7,438 bases of DNA from Bacteroidota bacterium (GTDB lineage Bacteria > Bacteroidota > Bacteroidia > Flavobacteriales > Weeksellaceae): contig JAFAAJ010000341.1 in NCBI GenBank assembly GCA_023426625.1, forward strand, positions 1 to 7,438. Direction: 5' to 3'. Positions 1-5,921 of the stretch are shown here, in pieces. Below the pieces are notes generated by a model. It was given only the letters and a program-made list of their open reading frames with translations, was not told the DNA's origin and ran no database searches. The first letter of the stretch is position 1, and every line of letters starts with the position of its first letter. The position numbers were made by a program, and so were the translations under genes.

Positions 1-1071
1 GTTCTGATTATCCTGAATAAATCCAATTTTGAAAATCATTACGATTATAGCCAGTTTACACTACGTAAATACCAAGCTTCGAATTACCAGTTCTTTGATG
101 AAAATTTCAAACTGATCGAAACTCCTGCGTCAAAGGAAAATATCGAAACTTTCAAATATGCTGTAAAATCCGAAAAGCCAATTACTGAATCGGATAATGT
201 TCAGCTGGAAACTCCATTCAAGATCTGGGATCCGTCTACGGGAATTCCTTTAGGTCCTGTAACTCTGCATTTTTACAGCTTAATGTTTGTTTTCGCTTTT
301 GGATTCGGATATATCCTGATGAACAGAATGTTTAAAATTGACAATGTTAATCAAAAATATCTGGAACCTCTTTTCACCTGGACTTTGATCGGAACTATTC
401 TTGGGGCAAGAATGGGACATGTTATCTTCTATCAACCTGAGCTTTTTAAACAGGATTTCTGGAGTGTCTTTTTACCTATTAGCACGAGAGATGGTATAAA
501 ATTCACCGGTTTTTCGGGGTTGGCAAGTCACGGAGCCACTATCGCGTTGATATTCACAACTTTGTATTATTCATTTAAGATCATCAAGAAAAATCCTTTC
601 TGGGTATATGACAGATTAGGAATTGTAATTTCTTTAGGTGGTGCATTTGTAAGACTGGGTAATTTCTTCAATTCTGAGATCGTTGGAAAGCCGGTAGATC
701 CAAATTCTCCTTTTGCATTACTTTTCCCACAGCAAAGTAACGAGTATGGCGTAACAGTTCCACGTTATCCTACTCAATTATTTGAAGCTGCAGGATATGT
801 TGCTTTGTTCATTTTATTATGGATCTTATACAATAAAACCAATAAAAAATATCAGCAGGGATGGCTGTTCGGATTATTCTTCATTATTCTTTGGGCGATC
901 AGATTCTTTGTTGAGTTCTTAAAAGAACCTCAAGGTGATGAATTTATTCAGTTTGCAGGTCTGAATACGGGACAGATATTGTCTATTCCATTTATGATTG
1001 CCGGAGTTGTGATCATGCTGGTTTCAAAGAAATTCAGAATTACACAGGCAGAAAACGAAAAGCCGGAGTAA
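1..1071 (+). CDS. lgt: Prolipoprotein diacylglyceryl transferase (Lgt), 5' end outside the window, with long N-terminal extension
   Basis: Lgt is an inner-membrane enzyme that moves diacylglycerol from phosphatidylglycerol onto the lipobox cysteine of prolipoproteins. The frame is open from base 1 to the TAA at 1069-1071, giving 356 visible residues. An ATG at 283 would begin inside the first membrane helix and lose the conserved Tyr of LHFYSLMF (residue 92, matching E. coli Tyr26 in LHWYGLMY), so it is not the real start. Other landmarks are SHGAT (His177, E. coli His103), the signature RLGNFFNSEIVG with Arg218 (E. coli Arg143), PRYPTQLFEAA (254-264) and RFFVEFLKEP with Arg301 (E. coli Arg239). 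The invariant Gly before the signature Arg is Val here. Residues 1-70 are hydrophilic, precede the normal Lgt start, and contain no ATG, GTG or TTG codon, so the protein continues upstream. Family assignment is firm; the role of the extension is unknown. Confidence 0.95.
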   Translation, partial: VLIILNKSNFENHYDYSQFTLRKYQASNYQFFDENFKLIETPASKENIETFKYAVKSEKPITESDNVQLETPFKIWDPSTGIPLGPVTLHFYSLMFVFAFGFGYILMNRMFKIDNVNQKYLEPLFTWTLIGTILGARMGHVIFYQPELFKQDFWSVFLPISTRDGIKFTGFSGLASHGATIALIFTTLYYSFKIIKKNPFWVYDRLGIVISLGGAFVRLGNFFNSEIVGKPVDPNSPFALLFPQQSNEYGVTVPRYPTQLFEAAGYVALFILLWILYNKTNKKYQQGWLFGLFFIILWAIRFFVEFLKEPQGDEFIQFAGLNTGQILSIPFMIAGVVIMLVSKKFRITQAENEKPE

Positions 1072-1091
1072 TTTTTAATACAAATAATATG

Positions 1092-1130
1092 AACCGGGCA
1101 AAGTGCTATGCACTTTGCCCGGTTTGTTTT
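1092..1130 (+). terminator. Rho-independent terminator of lgt, between convergent genes
   Basis: A perfect 15-bp inverted repeat (1092-1106 with 1110-1124, three-base loop TAT) starts 20 bases after the lgt stop. It is followed by TGTTTT and further T-rich DNA on the plus strand. The nnr gene ends at 1140 from the other side, so the same hairpin could also stop nnr transcription, although the T-tract on that strand is poor. Confidence 0.9.
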
Positions 1131-1139
1131 AGCTTTTAA

Positions 1140-2654
1140 TTATAACTTTATCTTGTTTCTTCTGTTGAGTTCGTGAAATACATTTCCAAATTCACTGATG
1201 ACATCTGTTGGCAACATCGCTTCTTTGGAATATTTTCTTGCTGCGAGATCAGCCGCTTTACCATGAAACCAGACTCCTAGAACAGCAGCTTCTTCCTCAG
1301 AATAACCCTGTGCTAAAAATGAAGTCAAAATTCCGGTCAGAATATCTCCGCTTCCTCCTTTTGCCAATCCGGAATTACCGGTAATATTATAGTATACTTT
1401 TCCTTCCGGAGTGATCACCTGAGTATGTCGATCTTTCAGCACAATATAGATTTGCAGTTCAATTGCTTTTTTCTTTGCTTTTTCCAATCTTTCATAAGAG
1501 TTTTCGGAGCTTCTGAATAATCGTTCAAATTCTTTGGGATGAGGTGTTATGATTGATCCTTTGGGAATAAAGCTTACGTTATTTTCATCCTTTGAAATGA
1601 TATTTAAAGCATCTGCATCCAGCACAATCGGTTTTGGATGATATTTCAAAAATTCCAGAAGAGCCTTTTCCGTTTCCGAGTTCGTGCCTAGACCCGGTCC
1701 AATTCCGAGAATGACATCTTTTTCCATTTCAATTTTTTGAATATAATCTGTTCCTCCTTCTATAAACATAGCTTCCGGGCAGGTTGACTGAAGTACTTCA
1801 TATCCGCATTTCGGAGCAAGAGCAAAAGTTAAACCAGTTCCCACTTTCAAAGCTGACTTTGTCGAAAGTACAGCAGCTCCTATTTTTCCATAACTTCCAC
1901 CTACTATTACCGCTTTGCCGTAAGTTCCTTTATGAGAAAATTCCTGTCTGGGGTTAAAGATATCATCTATAAGGTAATCGTCAATAATAAAGTCTTTAGT
2001 TTGAATATCTTCGATAAATTCTTTATTAAGGTCAATATCTAAAATAATCACTTTCCCTGTATATTTTCCGGTTTCGGGATGTAAAAAGCTTTTTTTCCAG
2101 AACTGGAAACTTAATGTATAATCTGCTTTAAAAACAGAAGAGTCTTTTTCAATAATTGTATCTGCAAATAATCCGGAGGAAATATCTATAGAAATTCTGA
2201 TGCTTTTTTTATCATTGAGCCTATTAATCAGTTCTTGATATTCTTCGCCCAACTCTCTGGAAAGCCCGGTTCCGAATAATGCATCAATAATAATGGTTTT
2301 ACTATCAAAATTATACTCGTTAATATCCTGATATTTTTTAATATCAATTCCCGAGAAGTCTTTCAGTCTTTTAAAGTTAACAGAGGCATCTTCCGAAAAT
2401 TTGCGCTGCTGATTTATGAAAACATCTACATCAAATCCTTTCAGATAGAGCATTCTTGCGATAGCCAGTCCGTCCCCGCCATTATTTCCGTTTCCACAAA
2501 ACACAGCAAACTTTTTGTGGTTCTTGCAGTTTTCCGAGATCCAGTCTGAACAGGCTAAAGCAGCTCTTTCCATTAACAGAATGGAGGAAACTGGTTCTTT
2601 ATCAATGGTGAACTGATCACATTTCCGGATTTGTTCTGCCGTGAGAATTTTCAT
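1140..2654 (-). CDS. nnr: Bifunctional NAD(P)H-hydrate epimerase / ADP-dependent NAD(P)H-hydrate dehydratase
   Basis: This cytosolic metabolite-repair enzyme restores NAD(P)H damaged by hydration: the N-terminal YjeF_N domain interconverts R- and S-NAD(P)HX, and the C-terminal ribokinase-like domain dehydrates the S form using ADP. At 504 residues it has the normal length of the fused E. coli YjeF/Nnr type. Epimerase landmarks are GNGNNGGDG (54-62), IIDALFGTGL (122-131) and DISSG (157-161, where most relatives have DIPSG). Dehydratase landmarks are GTYGKAVIVGGS (243-254), GIGPGLG (317-323), DADAL (346-350), TPHPKEFERL (370-379) and NSGLAKGGSGDILTG (427-441) with the likely catalytic Asp437. 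The ATG at 2654 begins MKILTAEQIR, the usual family start. The gene appears monocistronic, convergent with lgt and divergent from mscL. No clear -7 motif is visible upstream. Confidence 0.95.
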   Translation of the reverse strand: MKILTAEQIRKCDQFTIDKEPVSSILLMERAALACSDWISENCKNHKKFAVFCGNGNNGGDGLAIARMLYLKGFDVDVFINQQRKFSEDASVNFKRLKDFSGIDIKKYQDINEYNFDSKTIIIDALFGTGLSRELGEEYQELINRLNDKKSIRISIDISSGLFADTIIEKDSSVFKADYTLSFQFWKKSFLHPETGKYTGKVIILDIDLNKEFIEDIQTKDFIIDDYLIDDIFNPRQEFSHKGTYGKAVIVGGSYGKIGAAVLSTKSALKVGTGLTFALAPKCGYEVLQSTCPEAMFIEGGTDYIQKIEMEKDVILGIGPGLGTNSETEKALLEFLKYHPKPIVLDADALNIISKDENNVSFIPKGSIITPHPKEFERLFRSSENSYERLEKAKKKAIELQIYIVLKDRHTQVITPEGKVYYNITGNSGLAKGGSGDILTGILTSFLAQGYSEEEAAVLGVWFHGKAADLAARKYSKEAMLPTDVISEFGNVFHELNRRNKIKL

Positions 2655-2714
2655 TTAAGATAAATTTCCATTAAATTTAAAACAATAGTTTTAATTTCAG
2701 GAATAAAAAACGTA

Positions 2715-2745
2715 TTGAAATATAAATATTTATACCTTATTTTTG
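2715..2745 (+). promoter_or_regulatory. Bacteroidota-type promoter of mscL
   Basis: An exact -7 element TATTTTTG (TAnnTTTG) lies at 2738-2745, and a TTG at 2715-2717 is 20 bases upstream, as expected for the -33 element recognised by the Bacteroidota primary sigma factor. Transcription would start around 2750, leaving a leader of about 20 bases before the mscL ATG at 2772. This is a motif match only. Confidence 0.65.
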
Positions 2746-2771
2746 TTATAACAATATAAAAAATATGAATT

Positions 2772-3152
2772 ATGGGATTTATTAAGGAATTTAAAGAGTT
2801 TGCTGTCAAGGGTAATGTAATCGATCTTGCAGTGGGGGTAATCATTGGTGCTGCCTTTGGTAAAATTGTTTCCTCATTTGTAGAAGATGTCATCACACCA
2901 CTTCTCCTTAATCCTGCTATGGAAGCTGCAGGAGCTGATAATATTAAAAATTTAGCCTGGAACGGGGTTACTTACGGTAATTTTTTAGCCGCCGTGATCA
3001 ACTTTTTATGTATCGCACTGGTTCTTTTCATCATGATCAAAGGGGTCAATAAAATCAACAAGCCTAAAGAAGAAGTTGCCGCAGGACCTACCGAAGAACA
3101 GAAATTACTTACAGAGATCCGGGATCTACTGAAGAGCAACAGAAATGTATAA
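2772..3152 (+). CDS. mscL: Large-conductance mechanosensitive channel MscL
   Basis: MscL is an inner-membrane homopentameric channel that opens under high membrane tension and releases solutes during hypo-osmotic shock. The 126-residue protein begins MGFIKEFKEFAVKGNVIDLA and keeps E. coli numbering through the N-terminal amphipathic helix (about 1-13) and TM1 (about 15-40), including Gly22, Gly26 and Gly30 in the gate helix. The periplasmic loop (about 45-68) is some ten residues shorter than in E. coli. TM2 covers about 69-92 (FLAAVINFLCIALVLFIMI). It is followed by a charged linker and the C-terminal bundle helix EEQKLLTEIRDLLKS. The start is fixed by this alignment. It is a single gene with its own promoter and terminator, divergent from nnr. 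Confidence 0.97.
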   Translation: MGFIKEFKEFAVKGNVIDLAVGVIIGAAFGKIVSSFVEDVITPLLLNPAMEAAGADNIKNLAWNGVTYGNFLAAVINFLCIALVLFIMIKGVNKINKPKEEVAAGPTEEQKLLTEIRDLLKSNRNV

Positions 3153-3156
3153 AATA

Positions 3157-3184
3157 AAAACACCACAAAATTGTGGTGTTTTTT
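3157..3184 (+). terminator. Bidirectional Rho-independent terminator between mscL and serA
   Basis: An 11-bp perfect stem, AAAACACCACA (3157-3167) with TGTGGTGTTTT (3172-3182), has the four-base loop AAAT. The A-run on the left and T-run on the right give a T-tract on either strand, so it can terminate both mscL, which ends 4 bases upstream, and the convergent serA, which ends at 3198. Confidence 0.88.
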
Positions 3185-3197
3185 ATATTCAATTTAT

Positions 3198-4157
3198 TTA
3201 TTGTATTTGTAGGATACTGGTAATCTGTTCCGCCAGAGAAAGTCCTATTCTATCCTGAGCTTCGAGTGTAGAGGCTCCTGTATGAGGCGTTAATGAGATC
3301 TTTGGATGATTTAAAATCTCTTTAGAAGGTGTAGGCTCATTAATGAAAACGTCTAAACCTGCAAATTTGATTTTCCCTGAATCCAATGCTTCGATAAGAG
3401 CGGCTTCATCTATCACTCCCCCTCTTGAACAGTTCACAATAGCGGCTCCGTCTTTCATGATTTCAAATTCATTTTTACCGATCATATAACCTTCTTTTTG
3501 TGCCGGAACGTGAAGGGTAATGAAATCTGAGTGTTTCAAGACATCGTGCAAAGGTTCTGTTTCTATATCAACGTTGATGAACTGGTTATTATAGAATTTT
3601 ACTTTAATACTTGCTCTTCCTACATTGTTATCCGCTGCGATCACTCTCATTCCAAGACCTAAAGCAATTCTTGCCACTTCCTGCCCGATTCTTCCCATCC
3701 CGATAATTCCGATGGTTTTTCCGCGCAATTCAATTCCTGCTGTATACGCTTTTTTAAGATTAGCAAACTCGGTGTCTCCTACTACAGGCATTTTTCTGTT
3801 GGAATCCTGAAGAAATCTTGATCCGGAAAACAAATGGGCAAAAACCAATTCTGCAACCGATTCTGAGGAAGCCGAAGGTGTATTGATCACATGAATGCCT
3901 TTTTCTCTTGCATAATCAACATCTATATTATCCATTCCTACGCCTCCTCTTCCGATGATTTCAAGCGACGGACAATTATCGATAATGTCTTTCCTTACCT
4001 GTGTAGCACTTCGTACCAGTAGTGTACGGACTTTATGCTCATTAATATACTCTACCAAAAACTCCTGCGGGACTTTTGTAGTAATCACTTCAAACCCTTT
4101 TGCTTCCAATGCATCAATCCCAGATTGATCCAATCCGTCATTTGCTAAAACTTTCAT
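3198..4157 (-). CDS. serA: D-3-phosphoglycerate dehydrogenase-like D-2-hydroxyacid dehydrogenase, short form without ACT domain
   Basis: This is an NAD-dependent dehydrogenase of the D-2-hydroxyacid family, probably the cytosolic enzyme oxidising 3-phosphoglycerate to 3-phosphohydroxypyruvate in the first step of serine synthesis. The substrate domain is formed by residues 1-about 100 and the C-terminus, and the Rossmann domain by about 100-290. Visible sites are GRGGVGMDNID (69-79), the dinucleotide loop GMGRIG (153-158), and the catalytic triad Arg245 (NCSRGGVIDE), Glu274 (NEP) and His292 (PHTGAST). The length of 319 residues lacks the regulatory ACT domain of E. coli SerA, so classical serine feedback through ACT is not expected. 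The HAD gene lies 58 bases upstream in the same direction, with no terminator or clear -7 motif between them, suggesting co-transcription. No serC is visible beside it; another D-2-hydroxyacid substrate is possible. Confidence 0.85.
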   Translation of the reverse strand: MKVLANDGLDQSGIDALEAKGFEVITTKVPQEFLVEYINEHKVRTLLVRSATQVRKDIIDNCPSLEIIGRGGVGMDNIDVDYAREKGIHVINTPSASSESVAELVFAHLFSGSRFLQDSNRKMPVVGDTEFANLKKAYTAGIELRGKTIGIIGMGRIGQEVARIALGLGMRVIAADNNVGRASIKVKFYNNQFINVDIETEPLHDVLKHSDFITLHVPAQKEGYMIGKNEFEIMKDGAAIVNCSRGGVIDEAALIEALDSGKIKFAGLDVFINEPTPSKEILNHPKISLTPHTGASTLEAQDRIGLSLAEQITSILQIQ

Positions 4158-4215
4158 ATATCTTTTTACATTTAAAATTAAAAGATGCAGATTTTATACT
4201 CTTTTAATTTCTTTT

Positions 4216-4617
4216 TTAATCTTTAAAAACTTGTATGGTAACCTGTTTTTCTACCATATCCGTGAATTTTCCTTTGTATCGGGTAGCTTTTACCAGGTGG
4301 TTATCTATCCAATGATAATTTCCTCCTCTTGGTTTTCCGCATAATACACTGTGATACTTGAAGCCATGCTTATCCAGCCAGTCAATGGTGATCTGCTTCA
4401 GGTTTTCTGTTCTGGATGTGAAAAAACATATCTGATGTCCTTCTTCATACCATCTGTTGATGGTTTCCAATGCATCAGGATAGGGTTCGCAGGTAACCAT
4501 TCTTTCGGGTTCTTCATTGGGAATATCATCTGTAATGGTCCCGTCAATATCGATCAAATAATTCTTTACACCATCCTTAAGAATGGGACTGATATGGTCT
4601 TTGTATTCTAATTCCAT
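4216..4617 (-). CDS. Small HAD-superfamily phosphatase-like protein
   Basis: This 133-residue protein has the HAD hydrolase core but is too short for a large cap domain. Motif I is YLIDIDGTIT with nucleophile Asp23 and acid/base Asp25. Motif II is FFTSRT (Thr67, Ser68). Lys95 in CGKPRGGNYHWIDN is a likely motif III lysine, and Asp105 is the likely metal ligand of motif IV. The GKPRGGNYHWIDNHLVKATRY block (94-114) is strongly conserved-looking, but I cannot assign a substrate from it. Relatives have, from memory, sometimes carried the label phosphoheptose isomerase, which the HAD motifs do not support. It is the first gene of a probable two-gene unit with serA. A sugar-phosphate or metabolite-phosphate substrate is inference; phosphoserine is a speculative option from context alone. 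Confidence 0.8.
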   Translation of the reverse strand: MELEYKDHISPILKDGVKNYLIDIDGTITDDIPNEEPERMVTCEPYPDALETINRWYEEGHQICFFTSRTENLKQITIDWLDKHGFKYHSVLCGKPRGGNYHWIDNHLVKATRYKGKFTDMVEKQVTIQVFKD

Positions 4618-4634
4618 GATTAAAATTTGAATAG

Positions 4635-4642
4635 CAAAGTTA
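4635..4642 (-). promoter_or_regulatory. -7 promoter element of the HAD-serA unit
   Basis: On the minus strand this reads TAACTTTG, an exact TAnnTTTG match, 17 bases before the HAD ATG at 4617. Transcription would begin roughly 12 bases before the start codon. There is no clear TTG at the -33 spacing, so the support is the -7 motif and its position. Confidence 0.5.
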
Positions 4643-4763
4643 CGGCTTTTATAGCAGAAATACCTGTTAAACAGACGTTAGTTAAAATTTTACTTAAAAA
4701 GATTTATTTAATTGATAAAATTAATTCAGCAATATTTTATAGATCCTTTTGATTAAAATTTTT

Positions 4764-4856
4764 CCTTTTTACCTACCTGAAAGAGCCACTTACCCATTTA
4801 GCTATTTTCAAATTTACCATTTCGCCATTTTACCTTTTCAGGCTTTTGCCATTCAA
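4764..4856. repeat. Degenerate 8-bp tandem repeat, consensus near CCATTTTA
   Basis: From 4794 to 4856 the sequence divides into eight consecutive units, seven of 8 bases and one of 7: CCATTTAG, CTATTTT, CAAATTTA, CCATTTCG, CCATTTTA, CCTTTTCA, GGCTTTTG, CCATTCAA. Two similar units, CCTTTTTA and CCTACCTG, occur at 4764-4779, separated by a less regular stretch. The units share a C-rich start and T-rich middle but are diverged, so this is an old or loosely constrained array. No function is known to me. Confidence 0.5.
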
Positions 4857-4906
4857 TAATTCACATGATGTTTTCCCAAAAATTTCCAAAATACATTTAT
4901 TACACT

Positions 4907-4914
4907 TACATTTG
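4907..4914 (+). promoter_or_regulatory. -7 promoter element of idi, implying a near-leaderless mRNA
   Basis: TACATTTG matches TAnnTTTG exactly and ends only 5 bases before the idi ATG at 4920. With the usual spacing, transcription would begin at or within a few bases of the start codon. No convincing TTG lies 19-21 bases upstream, where the sequence is AAAATTTCC, so the promoter is weak, activator-assisted, or the motif is a chance match. Confidence 0.4.
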
Positions 4915-4919
4915 TAGGA

Positions 4920-5429
4920 ATGGAAGAATATGTAGTTTTAGTTAATCCTGAAGATGAAGTTCTGGGCTTGATGGAAAAGCAGCAGGCTCACGTTAATGGC
5001 CTATTGCACCGCGCATTTTCCATTTTTTTATTCAATTCCAAGGGTGAGATGCTTCTGCAAAAAAGGGCAGCTGAAAAATACCATTCTCCAAATCAGTGGA
5101 CGAATGCTGTATGCTCACACCCCAGAAACGGGGAAACTTACCTTGAAGGAGCCCAAAGAAGACTGAAAGAAGAACTAGGGATAGAAACGAAACTGTCTGA
5201 GAATTTCAGCTTCATTTATAAAGCAGATGTGGGTGAAGGACTTTGGGAACATGAGCTGGATCACGTATTTGTAGGAACGTATGAAGGGGATTTCAACCTT
5301 AACAAGGACGAAGTGGATGATGTGCGATATATTTCCATGGAAGAACTGGATAAAGAAATATCTGAAAATCCGGAACATTTCACAGAATGGTTCAAAATCA
5401 TCCTTGAAGAATATAAACACCATTTTTAA
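4920..5429 (+). CDS. idi: Isopentenyl-diphosphate delta-isomerase, type I (Nudix family)
   Basis: This cytosolic enzyme interconverts isopentenyl diphosphate and dimethylallyl diphosphate, balancing the two C5 units for quinones, undecaprenyl phosphate and carotenoids. The 169-residue protein has the type I active site: metal ligands His24 and His30 (AHVNGLLHRAF), catalytic Cys65 and His67 in TNAVCSHP, the degenerate Nudix helix GETYLEGAQRRLKEELGIE (71-89), and Glu110/Glu112 in WEHELDHVF matching E. coli Glu114/Glu116. Substrate-binding Lys20, Arg49 and Lys53 are also in place. The start MEEYVVLVNPEDEVLG matches the family N-terminus. It is the first gene of a probable operon; the next ATG is 4 bases after its stop. 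Type I Idi is dispensable where IspH makes both isomers, so here it probably tunes the ratio. Confidence 0.95.
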   Translation: MEEYVVLVNPEDEVLGLMEKQQAHVNGLLHRAFSIFLFNSKGEMLLQKRAAEKYHSPNQWTNAVCSHPRNGETYLEGAQRRLKEELGIETKLSENFSFIYKADVGEGLWEHELDHVFVGTYEGDFNLNKDEVDDVRYISMEELDKEISENPEHFTEWFKIILEEYKHHF

Positions 5430-5433
5430 ACTG

Positions 5434-5910
5434 ATGAAAAAAGTAATATTCTTATTGGCAATTGCATGGTGTCAACTGTTTTTCGGTCAGAAAACAGCCA
5501 CAAAAGTCTATGACAGTCCGAACTACTCCATCACTTTACCTGATATTTGGAAAGTAATGAATGAAGGCGATATTGTAAATATCTTTCCGGACAATCATAT
5601 CGGAGCCATTACCATTTCAGAATATCACGATCTTGATCTTCCTAAAGAAGAGGTGAAAAAATTCATACTTGCGCTTTACAAATCTCCGGACGAAGAAAGC
5701 AAAATAAAAAGCAAAAACGGGAGAAAGGGCTATACAGAATATAATTATGAGTATTTTGATGAGGCAGAAAAACTATTCTGGATCACGAAAGTATACCAGA
5801 AGAACAAAGATCTGTATCTGATCACCATCAATTGTGAACAGAAATACTGGAACGGGAATTATATGAAGCTTTTCAATGAAACTTTTGACAATTTTAAAAT
5901 AAAGAAATAA
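5434..5910 (+). CDS. Secreted small protein of unknown function
   Basis: I do not recognise this 158-residue protein. The frame is also open upstream inside idi, but the ATG at 5434 is chosen because it yields a clean signal peptide, MKKVIFLLAIAWCQLFFGQ, with the common Bacteroidota FGQ ending. The Cys at 13 is preceded by Trp and is not a lipobox, so a soluble periplasmic or exported protein is expected. The mature part (about 20-158) alternates polar and aromatic residues (YSITLPDIWKV, IVNIFPD, GAITISEY, YTEYNYEYF, KLFWITKVYQ, DLYLITINCE). This suggests a mostly beta fold with a helix near LPKEEVKKFILALY, and recalls PsbP-like/small DUF proteins; that comparison is only an impression. It starts 4 bases after idi and ends 11 bases before gcvT, so translational coupling with idi is likely. 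No catalytic motif is evident. Confidence 0.8.
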   Translation: MKKVIFLLAIAWCQLFFGQKTATKVYDSPNYSITLPDIWKVMNEGDIVNIFPDNHIGAITISEYHDLDLPKEEVKKFILALYKSPDEESKIKSKNGRKGYTEYNYEYFDEAEKLFWITKVYQKNKDLYLITINCEQKYWNGNYMKLFNETFDNFKIKK

Positions 5911-5921
5911 TAAAAATAAAC

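Larger units (their letters stand above)
4618..4919. other. Divergent intergenic region between the HAD gene and idi
   Basis: This 302-base, AT-rich region has no credible ORF. It separates the leftward HAD-serA unit from the rightward idi operon. It contains a -7 motif for each direction (4635-4642 minus, 4907-4914 plus) and a degenerate 8-bp repeat tract. I see no structured RNA or terminator in it. Confidence 0.7.

Noticed and set aside
157..161. DISSG instead of DIPSG in the Nnr reading as an inactivating change (residues 157-161 of the protein)
   Set aside because: A Pro-to-Ser change here does not remove a catalytic residue, and all other epimerase and dehydratase motifs are intact.
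283..285. ATG at 283 as the start of lgt
   Set aside because: It begins inside the first membrane helix and removes the GPVTLHFY block with the conserved Tyr; the frame is open upstream to base 1.
2655..2714. Promoter for nnr on the minus strand
   Set aside because: The closest match, TATTGTTT, does not fit TAnnTTTG and has no partner TTG at the right spacing.
4177..4208. Inverted repeat ATTAAAAG/CTTTTAAT between the HAD gene and serA
   Set aside because: Only 8 AT-rich base pairs around a 16-base loop; expected by chance in this composition and not a convincing terminator or operator.
5281..5433. Longer start for the unknown secreted protein, overlapping idi
   Set aside because: The extra residues are an out-of-frame reading of idi, and the ATG at 5434 immediately gives a proper signal peptide.
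5434..5490. Lipoprotein signal peptide with Cys13
   Set aside because: The residue before the Cys is Trp, which does not fit a lipobox; FGQ further on looks like a signal peptidase I site.
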